NCBI GenBank assembly: GCA_009778945.1
Contig: WRFF01000042.1
Coordinates: forward strand, 1-12,121
Direction of reading: 5' to 3'
Source of the DNA: Clostridiales bacterium
GTDB lineage: Bacteria > Bacillota > Clostridia > Peptostreptococcales > Anaerovoracaceae
DNA length: 12,121 bases
Numbering within the stretch: position 1 is the first letter of the stretch; every line of letters starts with the position of its first letter. A program made the translations under genes and the position numbers. The notes under the pieces were generated by a model. The model was not told the origin of the DNA, did no database searches, and saw only the letters and a list, made by a program, of their open reading frames with translations. Shown here piece by piece: positions 1 to 7,207 of the stretch.

Positions 1-2
1 AC

Positions 3-3000
3 GAGTACGATGGGCTGAACCGTGTGATCAAAGCGACTGATCCCGAAGGGAACGCCATGAGCTTCTGTTATGATGCGGCGGGCAATATCACGGAAGTTGT
101 GAACGCCGAAGGAAATACGCGGCGTTACTCGTACAATAAACAAGAGAAAGTCACGGAGTTCGTAGATTGGGATGGGGGTACGATTCGGTGTACATATAAC
201 AATGTGGATGAATTGTCGGAAATTACGGATCAGGCCGGCGGCGTGACGAGTTATGAATATGACCGGATGTGGAATCTTACGAAAGTGACAGATGCGAACG
301 GTGCAGAATGGAACTATGAACATGATAAGATGAATCGGCTCAAATGCGTGATTGATCCGGAAGGATATCAGACTTCTTTTGACCATGACCCAAATGGAAA
401 TGTGACGCATGTTATAACACCGTCCGGTGCGGAAACGAAGATAGAATATGATGCGCTTGATCGGATGGTGAAAATGGTGGACGCAAACGGTGCGGAGACC
501 GATTACGTTTACGACGCATTTGGCAGTGTAATAGAGATTCACGATTCGAAAGGTAATATATATAAAAATGAGTTTGATGAGGCGGGGCAGCTTATCCGAA
601 AGACCGACCCGCTGGGAAGCAGCATGGCCTATATCTATAACAAGCTGGGGCTTGTGGTGTCCGAGACGAATGAGGCCGGCTCTACGGTCTGTTACGAGCG
701 CGACGCGCTGGGCAGGGTGACGAAGCTCACGAATGCGGACGGGGCGAGCGAGAGCTACGAGTATAACAAAAACGGACAAATTGTTTCCTTTGTGAACGCG
801 CTGGGGGCGAAATATACCTATGCGCATGACTGCATGAATAGGATCATTTCGATTACCGATCCGCTCGGCGGCGTCAAAGGGTTTGAGTATGATGCGATGG
901 ACCGTATTACGAAGCGAACCGATGAAAACGGAAACGCTACTCATTTCAAGTACGACGCTGTGGGCAATCTTACGGAAGTAAAGGGCGCTGACGGCTCGGT
1001 CACGCGGTACGGGTATGACCTGATGCGGCGGCTGACGCTGAAAGAGCAGTACCGGCTTATCGATCCGGAGCTTGCGGACGCGCAAGGCGAAAGCAGGAAA
1101 ATATCGACCAAGTATTCTTATGACAAGCGCGGGCTTTTGGCCAGCGAAGAGGATGCGCTCGGGAATGCCGCGCGGTATGAGTATACGCCGGACGGGCTCC
1201 TGGGCAGGGAAACCGGCAAAGACGATTCCGTCACGAATTATGAGTATGACCCCGTGGGGCTTCTGACAAAGACGCGGTACGCGGACGGGCGGGAAGTCAT
1301 GCTGTCCTATGACCCGCTGCGCAGGCTGGCGGAAATGAAGGACGCGCTCGGAGTGACGAAGATCGGGATGGACGCGGTCGGAAGGGTCACGGAAGTGACC
1401 GACCCTGAGAAGCAGACGATCCGTTATAGCTGGACGCCGGCGGGCGAACGGGAATCCATCACCTATCCGGATGGGAGTATGGTGCGCTACGGCTACGACA
1501 CGGCGGGCAGGATTTCTCAGGTGACGGATGGGCAGGAAGCTGCCGCAGCCTATCGCTACGACGCGGCGGGGCATATTCTGGAGCGGATGCTTCTGAACGG
1601 GATCAAGACCGAATACACTTACGGAGAACTGGGAATGGTTGAGAGCCTGATCCACTCAGATCAAACGGGACAGCTTGACGCGTTCAGCTACATTTACGAT
1701 CCGGCGGGAAACCGGACGGAGGTACAGCGGACAAGGCGGCTTTCGGGCGGGATGGATGAAACGAGCGCAAGCGGCTACGTCTACGACAGTATGAACCGGC
1801 TGACGGAAGTGAGCAGGGACGGCGCGCTTCTCCGGAGTTACGGTTACGATGCGCTGGGGAACCGGACGATCATGGCGGACGCCGGGAGCGGCGCTGTGAC
1901 AAACTACGAGTACGATCTTCTGAACCGTCTTATCAGGCAGAGCGGTGCGGACGGGGAGCAGGCTTTCCGCTACGACCGGCGCGGCAATCTGGCGTCCGTT
2001 TCACAGGACGGCGCGTTCCAAAAGAGCTTCCGGTTTGATGCCGCGAACCGGATGGTGAGCGCGGCCACAGCGAGTGGCGACACGGCAGCCTATACCTATG
2101 ATGGGCTTGGGCGGCGTATAAAAAGTGTGTGGGATAAAGCAGGTGACGAGGCGGGGCATGAAGAGAAGCGCTATGTCCTCGACGCGCTGAAGCCTTATGA
2201 AAACATCTTAATGGTCTACGGTGCGGAAAATGCCGCCCGTCATGTTTGGGGCAACGAGCTGCTTAGCACAGGTGCGATAGGGATCGATCCTGCATACTAT
2301 CTGAATGATGAATTGCGGAGCCCTGTGCGAATAACAAACATGGGTGGCGAGAGTCTCTCCTGTTTTGATTATGACGAATTTGGCGTACCCACGTCGAGGA
2401 AGCCAATCGGTCCGGAGAACAATGTAAAGCCTTTCGGTGCGAACCTGTTCGAGTACACAGGATATCAACCGGATCCTGTTACCGATTTGTACTATGCGCA
2501 AGCTCGATACTATATGCCGCAAACCGGTAGATTTGTAAGCGAGGATCCGATACGGTCAGGTTCGAACTGGTATACATATTGCGACAACAATCCCGTTAAT
2601 TTCATCGACCCTTCAGGGAATACTCCTTGTGATGCGGAAGCGTACATGAAAACTCATATCAGACCCAAATATGATAAAAACAATGAAAAGCAATGGTCCG
2701 ACGATTTGGCAAAATGGTATGACGGATACTGGGCGGCATTTAATAAGCTGGATATGTCAAATGTTAAGGTAGACAACAGAGTGAATATCAATCTTGTCGA
2801 TCCCCGGCTTCTGACCAAAGCAACAGCCATGGCAAATTACTACAATGTTAAAATTGAGATTACCGGTGGATATAGATCATCAGTTGATCAAGCTGCCATG
2901 CGCGCTCAATGGGATCAAGGTAATCATACCGGTCTGGTAACCCAACCCGCCGCTGCAGGTCGTAGCTGGCACAACTGGGGCGGCGCTATTGATATGACCT

Positions 3001-3176
3001 ACTCAAGCCCGAAATTGAATGACAAAGTTTTCAAGCAGTTTGGTTTAGTCCGACCCGATCCGAAAGGTGATTCTGTTCATTTTCAAATTTTAGCTGATAA
3101 CCCTACAATGACATGTAATCCGACGCTTGGAAGTGAATACGCCGCAAAATATGTACCGGGAATACCATTAAAATGA
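3..3176 (+). CDS. Rhs/YD-repeat polymorphic toxin with C-terminal M15-type zinc peptidase domain (5' partial)
   Basis: The reading frame is open to the left edge, where it already encodes EYDGLNRVIKATDPEG, a YD repeat, so the N-terminus lies outside the window. The GTG at 24 is not the real start. Residue numbers count from that GTG. Tandem YD repeats (YxYDxxGxx...) run to about residue 835, followed by the Rhs core end EDPIRSGSNWYTYCDNNPV and FIDPSGN (840-866). The variable tip, about 867-1050, has the M15 peptidase pattern: GYRSSVDQAAMRAQW, then SWHNWGGAID with H983 and D990 in the H-x6-D zinc arrangement, then DSVHFQ with D1016 as likely catalytic acid and H1019 as third ligand. M15 enzymes (VanY, CwlK, phage L-Ala-D-Glu endolysins) cut peptidoglycan stem peptides. 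I infer an Rhs-shell toxin that attacks cell wall. The secretion signal and delivery route cannot be seen. No frameshift is present. The tip is AT-richer than the 1000-2150 core. Rhs assignment is near certain; M15 fold is strong; substrate is unknown. Confidence 0.93.
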   Translation, partial: EYDGLNRVIKATDPEGNAMSFCYDAAGNITEVVNAEGNTRRYSYNKQEKVTEFVDWDGGTIRCTYNNVDELSEITDQAGGVTSYEYDRMWNLTKVTDANGAEWNYEHDKMNRLKCVIDPEGYQTSFDHDPNGNVTHVITPSGAETKIEYDALDRMVKMVDANGAETDYVYDAFGSVIEIHDSKGNIYKNEFDEAGQLIRKTDPLGSSMAYIYNKLGLVVSETNEAGSTVCYERDALGRVTKLTNADGASESYEYNKNGQIVSFVNALGAKYTYAHDCMNRIISITDPLGGVKGFEYDAMDRITKRTDENGNATHFKYDAVGNLTEVKGADGSVTRYGYDLMRRLTLKEQYRLIDPELADAQGESRKISTKYSYDKRGLLASEEDALGNAARYEYTPDGLLGRETGKDDSVTNYEYDPVGLLTKTRYADGREVMLSYDPLRRLAEMKDALGVTKIGMDAVGRVTEVTDPEKQTIRYSWTPAGERESITYPDGSMVRYGYDTAGRISQVTDGQEAAAAYRYDAAGHILERMLLNGIKTEYTYGELGMVESLIHSDQTGQLDAFSYIYDPAGNRTEVQRTRRLSGGMDETSASGYVYDSMNRLTEVSRDGALLRSYGYDALGNRTIMADAGSGAVTNYEYDLLNRLIRQSGADGEQAFRYDRRGNLASVSQDGAFQKSFRFDAANRMVSAATASGDTAAYTYDGLGRRIKSVWDKAGDEAGHEEKRYVLDALKPYENILMVYGAENAARHVWGNELLSTGAIGIDPAYYLNDELRSPVRITNMGGESLSCFDYDEFGVPTSRKPIGPENNVKPFGANLFEYTGYQPDPVTDLYYAQARYYMPQTGRFVSEDPIRSGSNWYTYCDNNPVNFIDPSGNTPCDAEAYMKTHIRPKYDKNNEKQWSDDLAKWYDGYWAAFNKLDMSNVKVDNRVNINLVDPRLLTKATAMANYYNVKIEITGGYRSSVDQAAMRAQWDQGNHTGLVTQPAAAGRSWHNWGGAIDMTYSSPKLNDKVFKQFGLVRPDPKGDSVHFQILADNPTMTCNPTLGSEYAAKYVPGIPLK

Positions 3177-3280
3177 ATCTATATGATAATAATGAAAGTT
3201 GCAATTACGAGATTTGCGATAGCATAGGTTTGACAGAAAAATTCGAAGAAATAATACTTCTTCGAAGGGGGTATTCATGA
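3173..3280 (+). CDS. Candidate 35-aa small ORF coupled to toxin and lipoprotein genes
   Basis: A 35-codon ORF starts at an ATG overlapping the rhs stop as ATGA (3173-3176) and ends at a TGA overlapping the lipoprotein start as ATGA (3277-3280). It begins MNLYDNNESC and ends LLRRGYS. The peptide is hydrophilic, with two Cys and no membrane segment, and I recognise no family. It has no clear Shine-Dalgarno of its own, so translation would depend on ribosomes finishing rhs. The double overlap suggests either a real peptide or a translated leader that carries ribosomes to the lipoprotein start. It could also be chance in 100 bp of AT-rich sequence. Start choice is forced, because it is the only ATG giving this overlap. 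Confidence 0.4.
   Translation: MNLYDNNESCNYEICDSIGLTEKFEEIILLRRGYS
3230..3258 (+). promoter_or_regulatory. Candidate internal sigma-A promoter for the lipoprotein gene
   Basis: A consensus -35, TTGACA (3230-3235), lies 17 bp before AATACT (3253-3258), which matches four of six bases of the -10 consensus. Transcription would begin near 3265, leaving only the Shine-Dalgarno before the ATG at 3277. This would let an immunity gene be expressed without its toxin gene. The -10 is mediocre, so the call is tentative. Confidence 0.4.
3242..3266 (+). promoter_or_regulatory. Perfect 9-bp inverted repeat beside the lipoprotein ribosome binding site
   Basis: TTCGAAGAA (3242-3250) and TTCTTCGAA (3258-3266) are exact reverse complements around a 7-base loop, ATAATAC. 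The right arm ends inside the Shine-Dalgarno GAAGGGGG (3264-3271) of the lipoprotein gene, so the folded RNA would cover its first bases. No U-tract follows, so this is not an ordinary terminator. It may be a translational control hairpin or a protein operator, since it also covers the -10 area of the candidate promoter at 3230-3258. Confidence 0.6.
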
Positions 3281-4032
3281 AACGATTGGGCTTGATATTT
3301 TCGATTATCTTAATAGTGGTGCTTGTGACTGCTTGTGTCGGAAAGAGTACTGGGGTAGACTCTGACAAAAATGGCAGCAATGTCGGAAATTCAACGGCTA
3401 TCGGAAGTGGAAAAGACGAAGCCGCACCCGGTAGCGAGGCCGGAGGTGCTCCCCCTATCTCTTCCGTGCCAGGCCACTTGTCGATAGATAGAAACAAAAT
3501 CGATGAGCTTGAAATCGGTTTTAACCAGGATGCTCATACACTTGATGCGGTAAGCGCTTTACGAGATAAATATCCTGATTTGGTTCTTATTAATTCGGAG
3601 GATAAAAATCAAACCTATTGGAATGAAACTTGGCATAGCGAAACGAGCGGGATGTCATATTTAGTGATGAATGACTCCGTTGATAAGGAAAAGCCCAGCA
3701 ATTATGTTTATAAAATTTCCGGGCCGGCAAAGAGTCTGGTCATCGGCTTGACCGCTCCAGTTAAGGTGAGCGATTTTATGAAGCTACTTAATATTCCTGA
3801 TGATGACTGGGCGATAGGAAAGGCTCCAGTGGGATCCGATTTTGATTATTACGCGCCTGAACATTTTAACGGTGTTTCATCCGATGATCTATGCTTTATT
3901 ATTCTGGATAATGATAGCCCTAATGTATCTGGTGAAACATCGCCTTTCGGAATAACAATTACCATGTCAAAAGCGGGATATGTTTCTCCTGATGACATAT
4001 TTGAACTTGACTGGGCCGGATATGGCGATTAA
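3277..4032 (+). CDS. Lipoprotein, probable immunity protein for the Rhs-M15 toxin
   Basis: This 251-residue protein starts MKRLGLIFSIILIVVLVTAC: a basic N-region, a hydrophobic core and the lipobox VTAC with Cys20 as lipidation site. It should therefore be anchored on the outer face of the membrane. Residues 21-66 are a Ser/Gly/Ala-rich linker. Residues 67-251 form an acidic globular domain of no family I recognise. The start is supported by GAAGGGGG five bases upstream. It sits 100 bp behind the toxin tip, shares the tip's AT-richness, and is bridged to rhs by a 35-codon ORF. Immunity genes usually sit directly downstream of Rhs tips. A surface-anchored inhibitor would suit a toxin acting on peptidoglycan outside the membrane. 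The lipoprotein nature is seen directly; the immunity role is inferred from position and location. It could instead be an unrelated solute-binding or surface lipoprotein. Confidence 0.85.
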   Translation: MKRLGLIFSIILIVVLVTACVGKSTGVDSDKNGSNVGNSTAIGSGKDEAAPGSEAGGAPPISSVPGHLSIDRNKIDELEIGFNQDAHTLDAVSALRDKYPDLVLINSEDKNQTYWNETWHSETSGMSYLVMNDSVDKEKPSNYVYKISGPAKSLVIGLTAPVKVSDFMKLLNIPDDDWAIGKAPVGSDFDYYAPEHFNGVSSDDLCFIILDNDSPNVSGETSPFGITITMSKAGYVSPDDIFELDWAGYGD

Positions 4033-4045
4033 ACAGTTGTATAGC

Positions 4046-4062
4046 GCTGAAAGTTATTCAGC
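4046..4062 (+). repeat. Short inverted repeat before the AAA+ remnant
   Basis: GCTGAA (4046-4051) and TTCAGC (4057-4062) pair around a 5-base loop in the 38-bp gap after the lipoprotein gene. There is no T-run behind it, so it is at best a weak terminator or RNA end. It is short enough to be chance. Confidence 0.3.
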
Positions 4063-4070
4063 ACAAAATC

Positions 4071-4942
4071 ATGAAATTCTATTCAATCATTACAACAACG
4101 GATATAAATAAGTTTGTCCCGCAGGAAGAGCTGGAGCGCTTTGGTTCATATAATATATATATCCCATCCCAAAAAGTTGATGCTTTCGCAGAGTGTGTGC
4201 GCACGACGGACGAACGGATCGGCCAGGAATTTGATCAGCCTCGCGCGTTTGTCTTTGAATCCATAAAGTCGGAACGGACATCCCTGATCGCGCTCACCAA
4301 CCGGGACGAGGGCGATGAATCTTCCATAAAAGAACATGCGCGGGAGTATCTGCGCAGGCATGATTATACAGCGGAAGTACGGGATATTGACGAGATCACG
4401 CTCAAAACTTTTTGCGATATGCTGCGCTGCGCAGCTTCCTATTCGGGAAGGTTTATCCAAAACGAATATCAGATTGAGATGCAATTTGGCTTAAGTTTTG
4501 CAATGGAGCGCAATTCGGAGTTTTTTTCCTGCGAGGAATACCTGACGGGATGTCATTGCTCAAAATCGACGACGGCGTGCTTTTCGGGGACGAAGCCAAA
4601 GAATACCTCCGTTTCAGGGCGGCGGAGAACGAAGCGCGCGCGGACCTGGTCGGAAAATACGTCGGATGGACAGCCGTACAGGTCCGTCAGGCGTTTGACA
4701 GGGCCAGCGGGAGCGTGCTATTCATTGACGAAGCCTATTCCCTGCTCGACAACAGCCAGACCTTCGGCGACGAAGCGATCAATACGATCGTGCAGGAAAT
4801 GGAGAACAGGCGGGAGGATGTCGTCGTGATCTTCGCCGGAGCGGTTACAGAGAAAGAAGCCGTGGCGCTGACCGCGGATGATTTTGAGGGACTGAGGCTG
4901 TCGGAGACAAATAAACTTGATGGCCGTATCGGGTTTGTGTAA
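4071..4942 (+). pseudogene. Decayed AAA+ ATPase gene (SpoVK/CbbX-like), frame break and lost Walker A
   Basis: Two overlapping frames make up one broken gene. The first opens at ATG 4071 (MKFYSIITTT...) and reads as normal protein, about 160 residues with no family I recognise, to FSCEEYLTG near 4549. It then turns into Ser/Arg/Thr-rich nonsense. The sensible reading passes to the frame of ATG 4550. There, residues 28-97 give ARADLVGKYVGWT (pore-loop region), SVLFIDEAYSLL (Walker B, with D60-E61) and VVVIFAG (sensor 1 region), as in SpoVK/CbbX ATPases. The Walker A loop that should lie about 40 residues earlier is absent in both frames. After FAG the normal lid domain is replaced by about 33 residues ending DGRIGFV. 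This suggests an internal deletion near 4540-4610 and a second near 4840. No good Shine-Dalgarno precedes 4071. Without Walker A it should not bind ATP. Two separate small genes are possible but less likely. Confidence 0.72.
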
Positions 4943-4967
4943 ATAGAAATATTATCAATAGAAAAAA

Positions 4968-4973
4968 AGGAGG
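4968..4973 (+). promoter_or_regulatory. Ribosome binding site of deoD
   Basis: AGGAGG, inside an A-rich run, sits six bases before the ATG at 4980. It fixes that ATG as the start even though it gives an N-terminal extension compared with usual DeoD proteins. Confidence 0.85.
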
Positions 4974-4979
4974 AGAAAA

Positions 4980-5738
4980 ATGAGCGAACAATTTTCACAG
5001 ACAGGCGAAGAACTGCATTCGGCGCTGACGCCCACCCCGCAAAACGAGGCGGTGGCCGGTGATTTTGCGAAGACGGTGCTGATGCCCGGCGATCCGCTTC
5101 GGGCCAAATTCGTCGCGGAAAATTTTTTGGAAAACACGCGGCTCGTGAACAATGTGCGCTATGCGCAGGGTTATACGGGAACCTATAAGAACAAACCTGT
5201 GTCCGTAATGAGTTCCGGCATGGGGATGCCGTCGATGGGCATCCACGCGTACGAGCTCTACAATTTTTATGGCGTCGACCATATCATCCGCATCGGCACG
5301 GCGGGCGCGATCAATCTTTCCCTCAAGGTGCGCAGCGTCGTCGCGGCTATCGGCGCTTCGACGAATTCGGAGTTCGCGATGAGCCAGTTTCCGGTCAAAG
5401 GGCATTTTTCCGCGGTCTGCAGTTACCGGATGCTGAAGACGGCGGACGCCTGCGCCGAGTCGCTCGGCATCCCGCTTACCGTTGGCAGCCTCTATACGTC
5501 GGACCTGTTTTACGACGCGTCCGGCGCGGCTGTTGAATGGGGCAAGCTCGGCCATCTCGCGGTTGAGATGGAAGCCTACGGGCTCTATGTGACGGCGCAG
5601 CAGTGCGGCAAGGAGGCGCTTGCGGTCTGCACGATCTCCGACCATGTGCTGACAGGCGAGTCGCTCGACGCGGAGACGCGGCAAAACACTTTCACGGAGA
5701 TGATGGAGATCGCGCTCGAGACGGCGATCCGGCTGTAG
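4980..5738 (+). CDS. deoD: Purine nucleoside phosphorylase, DeoD type
   Basis: This is the 252-residue enzyme for phosphorolysis of purine (deoxy)ribonucleosides to free base and (deoxy)ribose 1-phosphate, a cytoplasmic salvage step. Family signatures are clear: VLMPGDPLRAKFVAENFLE (phosphate and ribose site, residues 33-51), SSGMGMPSMGIHAYELY, IRIGTAGAI, VEMEAYGLY (195-203, ribose-binding Glu) and CTISDHVLTGE (217-227), where D221 matches the catalytic Asp of hexameric PNPs. Usual DeoD proteins are about 235 residues and start just before the GD-AKTVLMPGDP motif. Here about 17 extra hydrophilic residues (MSEQFSQTGEELHS...) precede it, supported by a strong Shine-Dalgarno. The gene follows the AAA+ remnant by 37 bp and ends directly against the convergent LiaF-like gene. 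It is not next to other deo genes in this window. Confidence 0.96.
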   Translation: MSEQFSQTGEELHSALTPTPQNEAVAGDFAKTVLMPGDPLRAKFVAENFLENTRLVNNVRYAQGYTGTYKNKPVSVMSSGMGMPSMGIHAYELYNFYGVDHIIRIGTAGAINLSLKVRSVVAAIGASTNSEFAMSQFPVKGHFSAVCSYRMLKTADACAESLGIPLTVGSLYTSDLFYDASGAAVEWGKLGHLAVEMEAYGLYVTAQQCGKEALAVCTISDHVLTGESLDAETRQNTFTEMMEIALETAIRL

Positions 5739-6605
5739 TCATACGTAAAAGACCGTCAGGCTGGAAATATTGATCTCGCCCGTGAGGATCAGGTGAGGCG
5801 CGTTTTCCGCGGGTTCCGGCGTCCCTCGCACATCGATCCCCGAAAGCCTGTTCGCGTATTGGTGGACCACGATCCAGGTGCGCGGGATATAGAGTTCCAT
5901 CGATCCGGCGCCGACGCGGAGAGCGACCGTCGCCACCCCCGAAGGAATCTTTGCGTTGTCGAAATAAACCTTCATTGTGCCGGCCGAAACCTCCAACAAG
6001 CCGCGCTCGAGGTTGTCCGTGTTGATGTATTTGATGGCATAACCGAATTTCGTGCCGGCGTAGACATTGCTTCCGTCGGGGTCGTTGATTATATGCTTGT
6101 ACTTTGCGTTCGGGTCGTCGTCCGAGCCGTCGTCCGGAGTATCGTTTTGATAGGTATAATCGGGCTGGTAATAATGCATGTGGGCATATGTATTCGGGTC
6201 TTTCCATGGCTTCGTGGTTTTTCTCCTGTGGAACAATATCGAAAAGCCGATAGACAGCAGGAGCGCAATCAAGACAACCGGCCAAACGCCGAAATTTTCC
6301 ATGTTATACCCGAGGCTGTTCATAACGATCCAATAGATGACCGCAAGCGGGAAAAACACGCCGAACCAAAACAGCCTGGGGATGCTGGCGATCAGGATGA
6401 TTACCATGACGACGAGCACGATGAACGAAATAAACCCGATACCGGGAATCTGCAGAAAATCGAGGTTATTCAGGACGATGGCCGCCGCCGCCGCGATGAA
6501 CACCACGCCCCAGAAGATGCGCCCGAACGAGGGCGGCCTGCGTTTTTCTTCATAAACGGGCTTGCGCTCGTTTTGTCCGTTATTTGAATTGTTTTCCGTT
6601 GACAT
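5739..6605 (-). CDS. LiaF-like four-helix membrane protein
   Basis: This 288-residue protein has a hydrophilic, charged N-terminus (1-28) and four predicted membrane helices at about 30-46, 56-73, 79-95 and 105-125. A polar Tyr/Asp-rich linker (130-185) leads to a soluble beta-rich domain (about 186-288) with repeats such as LLEVSAGTMKVYFDNA and ALRVGAGSMELYIPRTW, ending HLILTGEINISSLTVFYV. That layout matches LiaF/YvqF-type proteins with a DUF2154-like C-terminal domain. In Bacillus LiaF restrains the LiaRS cell-envelope stress system. Here the partner is a LytTR protein encoded 21 bp upstream on the same strand, so the pair may form a membrane-sensing and transcription module. AGAAGGA lies about eight bases before the ATG at 6605. 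Its TGA (complement of 5739-5741) abuts the deoD stop. The precise role is inferred. Confidence 0.8.
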   Translation of the reverse strand: MSTENNSNNGQNERKPVYEEKRRPPSFGRIFWGVVFIAAAAAIVLNNLDFLQIPGIGFISFIVLVVMVIILIASIPRLFWFGVFFPLAVIYWIVMNSLGYNMENFGVWPVVLIALLLSIGFSILFHRRKTTKPWKDPNTYAHMHYYQPDYTYQNDTPDDGSDDDPNAKYKHIINDPDGSNVYAGTKFGYAIKYINTDNLERGLLEVSAGTMKVYFDNAKIPSGVATVALRVGAGSMELYIPRTWIVVHQYANRLSGIDVRGTPEPAENAPHLILTGEINISSLTVFYV

Positions 6606-6626
6606 TGTGTTTTCCTTCTTTCACTT

Positions 6627-7085
6627 TTATTCGCCGCCGCCGTTCAGTTTGTCTTGCAGCAGCCTGAAATACTGGCGGCTGACGCTGAGCTGCTTGTGCG
6701 TATCGCGGAACTGCACGATGCTTGGGCCGACCGGGTTTTTCTCGATCGAATAAATCTTCGTCGTTCCGAGAATCGCGGATTTGCTGACGCGGATAAAGGA
6801 GCGCGGCAGCAGTTCCTCGAGTTCGTACAGGCGCAAACGCGCTTCGAAGACTTCGGCTTCCGTATGCGCGTAGGTACGACCGCCCACCGATTCAAAAAAG
6901 AGAACGTCTGCCGGCGGCAGATAGTATTCCCTGCCTTCCTTCATGAGTCTGAGCCGCCCCGCGTCTGCGCCGCCGGCCTGCGCGACCGCACGCTGAAGCC
7001 CGGCGATGGTTTCGTCGATTTCGCGGCAGGTGATCGTGACTTCGGGTTCGTCCGCTTTCGGGTCAATTTCGATTCGAATCTTCAT
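6627..7085 (-). CDS. LytTR-family DNA-binding transcriptional regulator
   Basis: This 152-residue protein has a short N-terminal part (MKIRIEIDPKADEPEVTITC..., 1-45) without a receiver domain. A LytTR domain follows at about 46-149: YYLPPADVLFFESVGGRTYA, LYELEELLPRSFIRVSKSAI and LSVSRQYFRLLQDKL. The FIRVSKS and VSRQYF segments are the most diagnostic. Such stand-alone LytTR proteins bind pairs of direct repeats and are usually encoded with a membrane protein that controls them. Here that would be the LiaF-like protein 21 bp downstream. In the usual SKSAIVN stretch the Asn is replaced (SKSAILGTTK). The ATG at 7085 begins the normal family N-terminus, although only a weak GAGAA precedes it. I could not identify a convincing promoter or a paired LytTR site in the 7086-7300 region. 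Confidence 0.9.
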   Translation of the reverse strand: MKIRIEIDPKADEPEVTITCREIDETIAGLQRAVAQAGGADAGRLRLMKEGREYYLPPADVLFFESVGGRTYAHTEAEVFEARLRLYELEELLPRSFIRVSKSAILGTTKIYSIEKNPVGPSIVQFRDTHKQLSVSRQYFRLLQDKLNGGGE

Positions 7086-7207
7086 GACGTTCTCAGCCTA
7101 CCTGTTTGCGCAGGCCTTGTAAACCCCTTCTCCGTAAGTGGTAATAAAACGGCCGTGAGCGGTGTGTTTTCATGCATAGTACGAAGAGAGAACATCCTTG
7201 TTCCGAG

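Noticed and set aside
24..26. GTG as the real start of the Rhs gene
   Set aside because: The frame upstream already encodes a YD repeat, so the gene begins outside the window.
4995..5684. Long minus-strand open frame opposite deoD
   Set aside because: Arg/His-rich shadow of a GC-rich gene; deoD is unmistakable on the plus strand.
5793..6587. Long plus-strand open frame opposite the LiaF-like gene
   Set aside because: Its product is a low-quality Arg/Asp/His-rich translation, while the minus-strand product has membrane helices and a recognisable domain order.
7190..7203. GAACATCCTTGTTC, resembling a Gram-positive LexA box
   Set aside because: The Firmicute LexA box is GAAC-N4-GTTC; here the half-sites are six bases apart and no damage-response gene adjoins.
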